Source of the DNA: Saccharomycopsis fibuligera x Saccharomycopsis cf. fibuligera
Taxonomy: Eukaryota; Ascomycota; Saccharomycetes; Ascoideales; Saccharomycopsidaceae
DNA length: 64,000 nucleotides
NCBI GenBank assembly: GCA_001936135.1
Contig: CP012811.1
Location: forward strand, 1,550,001-1,614,000
Direction of reading: 5' to 3'
The notes under the pieces were generated by a model. It ran no database searches. It worked only from the letters and a program-made list of their open reading frames with translations, and was not told the DNA's origin. Within the stretch, counting starts at the first letter, position 1; every line of letters begins with the position of its first letter. Below, one piece after another: positions 31,357 to 39,849 of this stretch. Made by a program: the position numbers and the translations under genes.

Positions 31357-33045
31357 TCATATTTCAGCATCAAACAACGCGCTCCAAATAATATTGGACA
31401 TCATAGACGCATTCTTTGTTTTTCTTTTCGTTTGTTTAGCTACTGAGTCACTTTGTTGTTTGGTATAATCCACCACCCGATTGATACCATTTGTTAAATA
31501 CTCAATATTACTCGAGCCGAGAGTCTTATCAGCAGTATTTTTTAAGCTTGTAGCAATTTTACTCCAGGAATTTCCAAATGTAGGAATATTGGGCTTCACG
31601 CCGGTACTTTCGCCTACCTTGTTGGCAAAAGTCTTAACAGACTGTACTCTACTTAACGCATCCTTGGAAACAGAAGTCTTAAACTTATTCCAGTATTTTT
31701 CATACTCAACACTGGAAACAGCATCTTTGGTATTGGAAAATACTTTTCCCGCATCTTTAGCCAATTTGTTCAAATATGTTGATGAATCTTTTGTAATTTT
31801 CACAGCAGCATCAGCAAGTCTTGGTCTATAGTGAGAATAATACTGATTGGCCTCCGTATTCAATACTCTGGCATATTTTGAAGCAGCTGAACTACTCTTT
31901 TTTAAATTGTCAAGCATCTTTTCTCCAACCAGCGAAGCAAACTCTACTGCTTTTGGAGAATGAGTAGCATAAAATTGTTTGGTTCCCTTGGAGACAAAAT
32001 TTGCACTACGTAGTAAAGTTGCCCCATTCTGAGATACAAGTTCTGATATCCGAGTTCTCTTATCTTGACTCAAATATTTGCTTAGTAGACTAGAAGATGA
32101 CTCCTTAAGTTTTTTAGCTGAGCCAGAAATTTTGCCATCATCAATATCGGAAATATATTCCTTAAGTTGACTCCAACTTTCAGCTAGTTTTTGGTTGAGT
32201 TTTTCGTTTTTTAGCTTGTTTTCATACGTGGATTTGATGAAGTTATCATAAACATGGTTTAGTTTCTCAACTGCATGACATTCTTTAAGCACCTCTGGAA
32301 CCGGAAAATAAAAACTTTCTAAAGTAACTGTTTGTGGTGGTAAAGAAATGGTTTCGGTTACAGTAGTTCTGACCAACACGGTTGTAGAGGACGGTTTCAA
32401 AACCAAATCCTTGTCATGAGAGCCTATTAAGCTGAGGTCTGTGGAACTGGATGGTTGAGCTGGGTAAGTCACATAATAATATGCACTTAAATTCAAGGCA
32501 ATTAAAGTCAAAAGGGCAGCAATACGTTTTGCCCAGCTTCCCAATTCATTGTTAGCAGGTAGTGTGCCGTACTGTTTGCTTCTTTGTGACTTAAGGTTTA
32601 TTTTTGGCAATTCAAAGTAGTTTGCTACTCCTTCACCAAGCTTTTTCAGGGATGGAGGAGTGCCACTACCTGTATTTGTGCCATTATTAATTCTATCTTG
32701 TGGATCAGTTGAAGAAACACCAACAATAAATTCACTAGGGCCCGGGGCGGAAGTGTTATAGCCTCTGACACTATCGGTATCGAAATTGTTTTCGACATCA
32801 GAATCGGAGAATAAGTAATCCTCATAAGCATCATGGTTGACTGTTCCTTCTGACGAGCTGGTTGACCTAGTTTCATCATCAGTAAGAACAAAAGACCAAG
32901 TTTGATCTATACCATCTTCGGCATTTTCAACCACCAAGAAGTTGTTTCTATCAGGAGAATCAATCCCAGGCGAACCTGGGGTTGTAGGAGAACTGGAGCC
33001 AGAGTCCACATGCTGTGGTTGGCCGCCATGTTTTGAAAGTACCAT
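31357..33045 (-). CDS. Single-pass membrane protein with AIM-like motif and long amphipathic C-terminus
   Basis: A 562-residue protein with ATG at 33045. Residues 1-165 are hydrophilic and acidic and carry DQTWSFVLTDDE, an Atg8-interacting (W-x-x-V) motif at W50-V53 with acidic residues on both sides. One hydrophobic helix follows (about 171-190, RIAALLTLIALNLSAYYYV). The C-terminal 350 residues are predicted by eye to be long amphipathic helices with apolipoprotein/perilipin-like spacing (KYARVLNTEANQYYSHYRP, SVEYEKYWNKFKTSVSKDAL). This layout (cytosolic AIM, one TM helix, amphipathic helices on the far side) matches S. cerevisiae Atg39, the nuclear-envelope autophagy receptor. I cannot show sequence homology, so the role is inferred. 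No enzyme motif is present. Confidence 0.8.
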   Translation of the reverse strand: MVLSKHGGQPQHVDSGSSSPTTPGSPGIDSPDRNNFLVVENAEDGIDQTWSFVLTDDETRSTSSSEGTVNHDAYEDYLFSDSDVENNFDTDSVRGYNTSAPGPSEFIVGVSSTDPQDRINNGTNTGSGTPPSLKKLGEGVANYFELPKINLKSQRSKQYGTLPANNELGSWAKRIAALLTLIALNLSAYYYVTYPAQPSSSTDLSLIGSHDKDLVLKPSSTTVLVRTTVTETISLPPQTVTLESFYFPVPEVLKECHAVEKLNHVYDNFIKSTYENKLKNEKLNQKLAESWSQLKEYISDIDDGKISGSAKKLKESSSSLLSKYLSQDKRTRISELVSQNGATLLRSANFVSKGTKQFYATHSPKAVEFASLVGEKMLDNLKKSSSAASKYARVLNTEANQYYSHYRPRLADAAVKITKDSSTYLNKLAKDAGKVFSNTKDAVSSVEYEKYWNKFKTSVSKDALSRVQSVKTFANKVGESTGVKPNIPTFGNSWSKIATSLKNTADKTLGSSNIEYLTNGINRVVDYTKQQSDSVAKQTKRKTKNASMMSNIIWSALFDAEI

Positions 33046-33538
33046 ATTTGTATATCAGATTGTGGTGTGGAGTATAAGAGAGATATGATTCTATAGGGCT
33101 AAATATTAGTATGACGGTAGATAGTGTTGTATTATACTAGTCATAGAGTGCATACAAACAAGTATGGATGATGTGTAGGCAAAGTGGCGATAGCAAGGGC
33201 AGAGAAGAGATTAGGGGATGAGATGAGCTCTGTCTGTTTGGGGATCAAGGAGCAGGAAGAAACGGAAAAAATAGACAAAAGAGAATCCGAAGAATACCCA
33301 CAATAGATTGAGATGTTAAGAGTACTTAGGCCAGTGATAGAAAGAGTGTATATACTCAAGCAAACAATTGAATGGTAGAGGATCAAATAAGGAATAAGAA
33401 AGGGAGAATTAATGCTCGTGAAAACAAACAAACCAAGTTAGTTTTCTCCTTCCGAAGGGCCACAAACGATAACAGCGCCAGTTGAGGTCATCGCCCTCTA
33501 ATGTATAATGACACATGCGCCCAGTTGCATTTTTATGC
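33046..33538. other. Spacer between the AIM-containing gene and SAS2
   Basis: 493 bases holding the promoter of the leftward gene and the SAS2 3' end. One open frame (33141-33431, minus) lacks an ATG and looks random. Confidence 0.55.
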
Positions 33539-34615
33539 CTAATGAAGCGCCATTTTGCTGCGATTCAAAACCGGGGGTCTGGAGTAACCGGGAGTTCGGT
33601 CGCGCCACTGCTCAATCTTCGCTCTTGACACCATAAGCTGCCCATGATTATCCGTGGAAACGTTGTCATTGTTGTTGCCGTTGTTGTTGTGTTCAGGCGT
33701 TCGCCACACTAGGGCATCCATGTGCTCGAGGGCTGCCACAACGTCTTCTTGTCGAAACCCTGTGTACCTGGAAACGGTATCTATGGTCACTATTGATGCA
33801 TTTCGGAACTTTCCCTCGGTGAATTCATATGTCAACTGCTTACACCAGAATTTGATATAACTCACTCTTCCAAAAGTTGACAATGGATGTTCTGGGCCCG
33901 AAATTAACCCTTGGAACCTCGACAATTCGTACGAGAAGGATATAAGTAATGTACCTAATTGTCGATTCTGGTATGGTGGAAACACACAAATGCATCCCAA
34001 ATTATTCTCATCCCAACATTGCAATACCTCTTTGGAAAAATAACCCATAGGCACTTGTTTCCTGGTGATACTTTGACTGCCTTTATTCGGTTCTAGCGAC
34101 TGGCTCAGCGCCATCTCTTCATTTTCATCCACTTCCCCATAAACCACATAAAAATCAAAATTTTCCACTGAAAAAAAAATCGACTTAGTTTCAAGGAAAA
34201 GCTTTGCAAACAAACACAATGACTGGCAGAACATCTCGTGCCTTGATCCTTTTATCTTTCTGATGGTGTAATTATCATCCTTGTATTTAATCTTCCCTGG
34301 CTGTTTCTTCGCATACCGACAGTACATCCGGTGCTTGCTCATGGGTTCTGATTCGTCAGTGTACTTGAAGCAGTACTCGCACACGTACAACTTATCTAGC
34401 CAAATGTTTGTTGGCGGCTTCTTCACTATTTTCTTGAGCTTATTATCCAAACGCGAATATTTATAGCCTAATGTTTTGCAATCGCTACCAAAATAAAGCG
34501 AGTTGCCGTACCATGTTTTGTACTCCAAGTCACCAACCTGCACGAGATCTATATTTCGGTTCTGGAGTACCCCGTAGAAGTTTTCGTTATCCTCATTGCC
34601 GTCCCCATTCTTCAT
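33539..34615 (-). CDS. SAS2: MYST-family histone acetyltransferase Sas2-like
   Basis: A 358-residue MYST acetyltransferase, starting at ATG 34615 (an in-frame GTG lies five codons upstream). Sas2 acetylates H4 Lys16 in the SAS-I complex and limits silent chromatin spread. The C2HC zinc finger CEYCFKYTDESEPMSKHRMYC lies at about 77-98 (its Cys, Cys, His and Cys ligands are all present). The catalytic-Cys segment LGCICVFPPYQ and the acetyl-CoA loop NRQLGTLLISFSYELSRFQG follow near 205-230. The catalytic Glu is in GPEHPLSTFG (about 241). The loop reads Q-N-R-Q-L-G-T rather than the commoner Q-R-x-G-x-G. An Asn/Gly-rich linker lies near the C-terminus. Sas2 is preferred over Esa1 and Sas3 because the protein is short and has no chromodomain; this sub-assignment is less certain. 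Confidence 0.86.
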   Translation of the reverse strand: MKNGDGNEDNENFYGVLQNRNIDLVQVGDLEYKTWYGNSLYFGSDCKTLGYKYSRLDNKLKKIVKKPPTNIWLDKLYVCEYCFKYTDESEPMSKHRMYCRYAKKQPGKIKYKDDNYTIRKIKGSRHEMFCQSLCLFAKLFLETKSIFFSVENFDFYVVYGEVDENEEMALSQSLEPNKGSQSITRKQVPMGYFSKEVLQCWDENNLGCICVFPPYQNRQLGTLLISFSYELSRFQGLISGPEHPLSTFGRVSYIKFWCKQLTYEFTEGKFRNASIVTIDTVSRYTGFRQEDVVAALEHMDALVWRTPEHNNNGNNNDNVSTDNHGQLMVSRAKIEQWRDRTPGYSRPPVLNRSKMALH

Positions 34616-34974
34616 CTTATCATTTTTCACAGTTTATAGAATGAGCTGTTCAAAAAGCAAAAACTGATATGAGCTTATCGATAAAGATTTTAATAGTAGC
34701 AATCTATATTTATTGGCTTTCCAGCTTTCTATCGGCGCGTAACTCACTTTATGAGGCGGGAATTCAAACAGTAAAAATAAAAAAATTCGCTTCTCAAGTT
34801 TTTCTATTAAGCATCACGTGCACTAATTGCAAAATATTTCCTAGTAGAAAAAAGCAGATTGTGAGGCAGAGAGATATCGCTAATGCTTTTGGTATGTTAT
34901 CAGCGAGTTTGGCAAATCGATTGGCAAACTGCCAAGTAATCATATCTCATATACTATCAAGTTAACATTCAAAA
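34616..34974. promoter_or_regulatory. Divergent SAS2-GTR2 promoter
   Basis: 359 bases shared by two divergent genes. It contains a CACGTG E-box at 34815-34820, a binding site for Cbf1/bHLH factors, 155 bp from the GTR2 ATG. A 98-codon open frame covers most of it, but it has no conserved look and would leave no promoter. Confidence 0.5.
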
Positions 34975-36099
34975 ATGAGCTACTTAAGCGATGATGACAG
35001 CATGGAGTACACAAAGTCCGAGTCCAAAGCGGCAACAGTGATATTAATGGGACGCAGAAGAAGCGGCAAGTCTTCTATTCTAGAAGCAGTCTTTCACAAA
35101 ATGAAACCATGGGAGTCAGTATATCTCGAAAGCACATCACGTCCTGAGGTCATCAACGTGGCTTCCTTAATTGACATCAACTTGATGGAGTTGCCGGGCC
35201 AAATTGACTATTTCACGGACGATTACGATGCACATGCTATGTTCCATGGTGTGGGGGCCATTATATACGTCATTGATGCTCAAGATGAATATTTCGGTGC
35301 AGTAAGAAGTTTAACCTATGTGCTTGGCCAAGCAGTCAAAATCAACCCAGATATTAGAATTGAAGTGCTTGTTCACAAAATTGATGGATTATCGGAAGAG
35401 TTTAGAGACGATACCGTTAGAGATATCAAAGATCGCACAAGCGAGATGCTTTTTGAAGACGGGTTGGATAATTTTCAAGGCATAGATTATTATCAAACAT
35501 CAATTTATGATCAAAGCATCTATGAAGTGCTATCGAAAATTATATCCAGATTGATTCCAGAATTACCATCATTGGAGTATTTGCTTGACAATTTCGTGCA
35601 GCATTCTCTGATTGAAAAAGCATTATTATGCGACTTAAAGTCCAAATTATATTTTGTCACTGATAGTTCCCCATTAGATTCAAAAATCTACGAAGTATGT
35701 GCGGAATTTATTGATTTATCCATTGACTTGGACACGCTAGTTTGTCCACCGGAAAAAGATCTTAAAGAATTACGAGGAGGTGAAGGCAATGATAACGATA
35801 GCGAATATGGAAGCGGGCTCGATAACAGCAATGGCGCATTAGACCAGTCGCGCCAACTTAGCTATGGTAGTGAAAGCCTTAATGGTGGCAATAAGCAAAA
35901 AAGATTACGTTGTATATCTAGATTGACTTCAGGTATCAAGTTATACTTGCACGAAATGCTTAAGGATATATGTTTGATTGCATTCATTAGGGACGACACA
36001 ATGACTGGAGATGATAGCGCAAATAATGCAGTGCTCGACTATAATGCTGCGATATTTAGAAGAGGGTTAGAAAGGATTTTTCAAGATAAGCAGGCTTAA
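34975..36099 (+). CDS. GTR2: Rag GTPase Gtr2 (TORC1 regulator)
   Basis: A 374-residue Rag C/D-type GTPase. With Gtr1 it sits on the vacuole via the EGO complex and signals amino-acid supply to TORC1. The G1 loop is GRRRSGKSS (about 26-34), the G3 motif is the Rag-type ELPGQ (about 76), and HKID (about 139) is the G4 motif. The Roadblock-like C-terminal domain starts near PSLEYLLDNFVQHSLIEKAL. An acidic/Gly/Asn insert (about 262-300) interrupts it. Length is close to the S. cerevisiae protein (341). The frame is intact. Confidence 0.95.
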   Translation: MSYLSDDDSMEYTKSESKAATVILMGRRRSGKSSILEAVFHKMKPWESVYLESTSRPEVINVASLIDINLMELPGQIDYFTDDYDAHAMFHGVGAIIYVIDAQDEYFGAVRSLTYVLGQAVKINPDIRIEVLVHKIDGLSEEFRDDTVRDIKDRTSEMLFEDGLDNFQGIDYYQTSIYDQSIYEVLSKIISRLIPELPSLEYLLDNFVQHSLIEKALLCDLKSKLYFVTDSSPLDSKIYEVCAEFIDLSIDLDTLVCPPEKDLKELRGGEGNDNDSEYGSGLDNSNGALDQSRQLSYGSESLNGGNKQKRLRCISRLTSGIKLYLHEMLKDICLIAFIRDDTMTGDDSANNAVLDYNAAIFRRGLERIFQDKQA

Positions 36100-36798
36100 A
36101 CTTAGATGAGTGAGGTCAGGTATTGAGTAAATCGGTTTATGCTTTAATATGTTCAATTTTTTGTCTTTTACTGTTCGTAAGTACTATTTCACTTTTTGTT
36201 TTTGTTTTTTCTTTGTTTTGCGTTTTGTTGTGGTCATTCGGTTTTCAATGTTTGTGTTATAATTTTTTTTTCTCTCAAGTATGTCTGTCTTTAATATGCT
36301 CAAAAATACGTCCTTTTCTTGCATATTTTCTTGCGTTGAACTCGTAAGCATTAGAGGCATGCAGTTACTTTTTGGTCATAGGGCTCTGCAATTAATGTAT
36401 TTACGACCAATTGTAGTGACTATTAGAGTATGGTTCTAATCTTACATTAATGGTTTCAAAAATAAAATTTAAGGTTTGTTATTTATTAACTGATTTGTAT
36501 ATGAAAAGCAAAGCAATAAATGTCAGATAAAAAGTCAACAATAAGTGAGAGAGCATTGTTTCTCAATATTCAATAAGTGGGAAATGATGGAAATGACATA
36601 AATACGCAGAGCAAAATGAAATAACTTTTCTGTTAAGATAATTAACATGAAGCAATGAAATCATAATATAATCACAGCTCGCGTTTCATTCTGGGCAAAA
36701 TTGCATAACGCACCATTTAGTGGCTTTGGGTAAGGTATTAAACCACTTCAACTCAAGTATCAACACGCATAATTTCTTTTTTCTTAATAGTAGTCGAT
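36100..36798. other. Convergent spacer
   Basis: 699 AT-rich bases between the GTR2 stop and the stop of the next gene. A T/G-rich open frame at 36123-36347 has the composition of random T-rich DNA. No RNA gene was seen. Confidence 0.55.
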
Positions 36799-38214
36799 TT
36801 AGGAGACAATATCCTTATAAAGCACCCTTTCACCACCTCTAGTAAAACTCTTCACCAATTCCTCATGTCCTTCCAACCATGATCTACCCACTTCTTCTGC
36901 TGCACTAGCCGCTCCAGCACTAGCACCGCCGGCACCTCCACCGGTATCATAGCTGGAAAACTTGAAGCCTTGGAGACCCAAAAAGTATCCCACAGAAAAT
37001 GAAACTCCAAGGAAAATGATTAAAGTCTGCGGTGATATCGTTAGTGTTATTTCGTGTTTGCTTTTCTTATTATTACTATCACCATCATGTTTTGCTCGTT
37101 TGTTATGTTCTTTGTTTGTTGATGCTGGTTTAAGGTTAATATTGCTTCGTTTTAAAGCCATTGATCGAGGCATTTGTAAAGTAGCAGTACTGGCGTCGGG
37201 CCTATGAACTGTAACCGTGGATGTTTGTTGCAATGTAGCACAACCTGAAGAATCATCTACTGGTGCTGATATTGACGAATTGCTGGTAGACAAGGACAAC
37301 GCATCCACTATGCTATCATTATCGTTAGCATTGCCTTTGGCGTTGACATTGACATTGACGTTCCCTGTCTTGTCTTGGCTCTTCTTCTGTTTGCTGAATC
37401 TGTGTTTTGCAAATATTGTCGATAAAGAATCACCAAGTACTTTGTTCTCGTTACTACTCTGTGAGATATGGTCACTATCACTGGCGGTGTTCGTGGACTC
37501 GGTATTAGTGTTTGACATCTGCGGTGCGGAGACGGTGTCCGATGGCGATCCGCTGCGGTGGAGATGATGATGATGCCCAGAGTTCACCGTCTGGGGTTCG
37601 TTATGTGGATGTTGACGATGATGCTTTTGTTGTTGTTGTTGTTGAGCAGTAGATTCAACGCTGGCAGCACTAGGTTTGTGTTTCCCAATACCGTAGTGCT
37701 TACCTTTCTTGTTATCTTTTGCCAAATTCGACTTTCCTGGCCTTGCTCCGTGGGCCCCCATATCAACGATAAGCGACCTGTCACGGTGGTGCTCGAGACC
37801 CTTGGAAATGGAACTTGCATCGCTGGCAGGCTCATCGCTCTCGCCGTCACCATCGCCATCTCCAATAATGACGTCGTGCTCGTGCTCGTGCTCATTATCA
37901 AAACGGATCCACGAGTTCTCAACCAGCTCAAATGCACTCATACCGCTAACGTGGCTAGGAAGTCTAGAAATACTTCTCATAGAGTCCACATCGGCATTGT
38001 AAATATGCTTATTGAGCTGTGCAGAGCTTGTTCTCAGTAACGGGGCCGACGCATGAGGTGAATCATCTAATGAATCAGGATAATGGAAAATATCAGATTG
38101 ATCCAAGTCTGTGTCTTGTAGAAAAAGGTCTTTTCTGGCATTGTTGTTCCACTTGTTTAATGTTGCCTTTTCGTTGTCATTGGTGTAGATTGGTTTTGCT
38201 TTCTTGTTGCCCAT
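36799..38214 (-). CDS. Tail-proximal single-TM protein, low complexity, unrecognised
   Basis: A 471-residue protein with ATG at 38214 (MGNKKAKPIYTNDNEKATLN). The first 390 residues are disordered: Ser, Asp, His (EHEHEHD, GHHHHLHR), a Gln run and NVNVNAKGNAND repeats. One hydrophobic helix, TLIIFLGVSFSVGYFLGLQG, lies at about 395-417, preceded by a basic NKKSKHE stretch. A short Gly/Ala-rich C-terminal tail of about 50 residues follows. Near residue 92 is SAFELVENSWIRFD, where F-E-L-V fits a weak AIM consensus. The topology suggests a C-terminally anchored organelle-surface protein. I do not recognise the family; it lacks the folded middle domain expected of Atg32. Confidence 0.72.
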   Translation of the reverse strand: MGNKKAKPIYTNDNEKATLNKWNNNARKDLFLQDTDLDQSDIFHYPDSLDDSPHASAPLLRTSSAQLNKHIYNADVDSMRSISRLPSHVSGMSAFELVENSWIRFDNEHEHEHDVIIGDGDGDGESDEPASDASSISKGLEHHRDRSLIVDMGAHGARPGKSNLAKDNKKGKHYGIGKHKPSAASVESTAQQQQQQKHHRQHPHNEPQTVNSGHHHHLHRSGSPSDTVSAPQMSNTNTESTNTASDSDHISQSSNENKVLGDSLSTIFAKHRFSKQKKSQDKTGNVNVNVNAKGNANDNDSIVDALSLSTSNSSISAPVDDSSGCATLQQTSTVTVHRPDASTATLQMPRSMALKRSNINLKPASTNKEHNKRAKHDGDSNNKKSKHEITLTISPQTLIIFLGVSFSVGYFLGLQGFKFSSYDTGGGAGGASAGAASAAEEVGRSWLEGHEELVKSFTRGGERVLYKDIVS

Positions 38215-39788
38215 AGTGAATATGTCAAGATGTTAGATCTGATGAGAAACGAATTGATTAGATTCAGGGTGATTTAGTAGTGTCGAATGTTTTCTTTGGC
38301 CAACTATGTGAGACTTGCAGTGATAAAAAGACTAATAGAATAGCTAACGTTAAGATGTGGGATGGACAGAAGAGATGATTTGAGGTTCTTTTCCTCTCCT
38401 TAATGAGATTTGTGTTTATTTTTGTACCGTGTAACTAGCGGAGTGTCAAATTGAGTTTTGCGTGTTTCTTTTTGTACTTAGCAGCAGCTGTTAGTTAGTA
38501 TGAAGAGTCAATAATGCGTGGGGATTATAAACCGGTAGAGTAAGATACAGTGGCAATTGCTAGTAAGTGGCCAACGTACCAAGTGTATTGTAATATTTTT
38601 ACCTCGCCCCCTGTAAGCAGCCAGCGATGAGCCACTTTATAGTAGATGGCTATTGTTTTGTGGGGTGCGAGAAAAACCAAAATCGATTATGATGCCCCTC
38701 CTCAACCCTACAAAACTGAGGAATCAGCAACGTGTCAAAACACCAAGAAATTGGTATTCTCAAAGGCAATTGTTAATAAAACCCGCTACTGCTGTAAAGG
38801 GGTGTCTGGTACACTTTAATGGCAACTCAGCACATGCTGCTCGCATTGCAATCGGTGCTATCAACGCCATCTTTGTGCATGTCTGCTCATCGCCGCTGAT
38901 CTCTTTTTCTCTGGGTTCTGCGTGCTCCGTTGATTAGCTGACCATCACTTTCAAAATGATATAGTCTGTTACTATGAGCAAGCTAGCAGCAAGCTATGGG
39001 CAAGCTATCAGCAAGCAGAACTTTACAGGTGATCCACTTGCACGTCACATCCACATCTCATCATGCGCTCCCCAACTAAAGAAACGAATGATAAGCCCAC
39101 TGCCAAAAAGCTCGTACTGAGTAGCGTTATGACCAGACAATGAGATCAACAAGCAGATCAATCTGCATATGATTTTGTTGCTGGTTATGAGAGAGGTTGA
39201 GTGACTGTAACACATATTTTCTTTTTTTTTTTTGAGCATCTTACCGCAATCTCTATCAAGCAGAAACTGTGTTCAAAAGTCTGGAAGCATCCTGAAGAAA
39301 AATAATTTGATAATTTGAAGGATGCCATGGTGTCTCAGTGTAGTCAGTAGTACCATACTCGCGTCCTATACTGGAGCTGCATCTTGAACAAAAGAATTTG
39401 TGAACAGTGCAGTTGTAAATGCACACTACTTGAACAAAGAAATGCAGGTAATGTGTGTGAAACTCCCTCCAAGTTAATCATATAACCGTGCTATTCTACT
39501 TTACCTTTTGTTAAGGACATAAGCTAATTTTTGCTGTATGAACCTGCCATCAGTAACATATTAATATTGTAGAAGAGGGAAAAATCAAAATCAAAATCAA
39601 AATTAACTAATCGAAATAGGAAAAAAAGATTATAAAATTAAAATTACAAATGCAAAACTCTTAGACACAGAAAATAAAGACTAATCTGGGAACTTGATTG
39701 TTGTGTCTTCACGCCTTCGGCATGACCACAGCTACCATCAAGCTTGCCCATAAATAACTTATGCTTCCAATGTACCAAATAAACCACG

Positions 39789-39825
<37 letters not shown>

Positions 39826-39849
39826 CTTCATTCACACCTACACCTGTTA
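38215..39849. other. 1.6-kb gene-free spacer
   Basis: Promoter of the leftward gene plus the 3' side of the RhoGAP gene. It contains a cluster of AGCAAGCTA-like repeats (about 38977-39020) and a short T tract near 39222. Six exact copies of CCCTCA lie at 39789-39824, beside the RhoGAP stop. Open frames are short and random-looking. Confidence 0.5.
39789..39824 (+). repeat. CCCTCA hexamer microsatellite, six copies
   Basis: Six perfect tandem CCCTCA units, with degenerate CCTTCA/TTCACA flanks, 25 bp downstream of the RhoGAP-protein stop codon. On the minus strand it reads TGAGGG. Confidence 0.95.

Noticed and set aside
34669-34965. 98-codon ORF between SAS2 and GTR2
   Set aside because: It fills the only promoter space of two divergent genes, resembles no family I know and has AT-driven composition.
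39789-39824. TGAGGG/CCCTCA array as an internal telomere repeat
   Set aside because: Candida-clade telomere units are long (about 23 bp) and unlike this hexamer; a simple microsatellite is sufficient.
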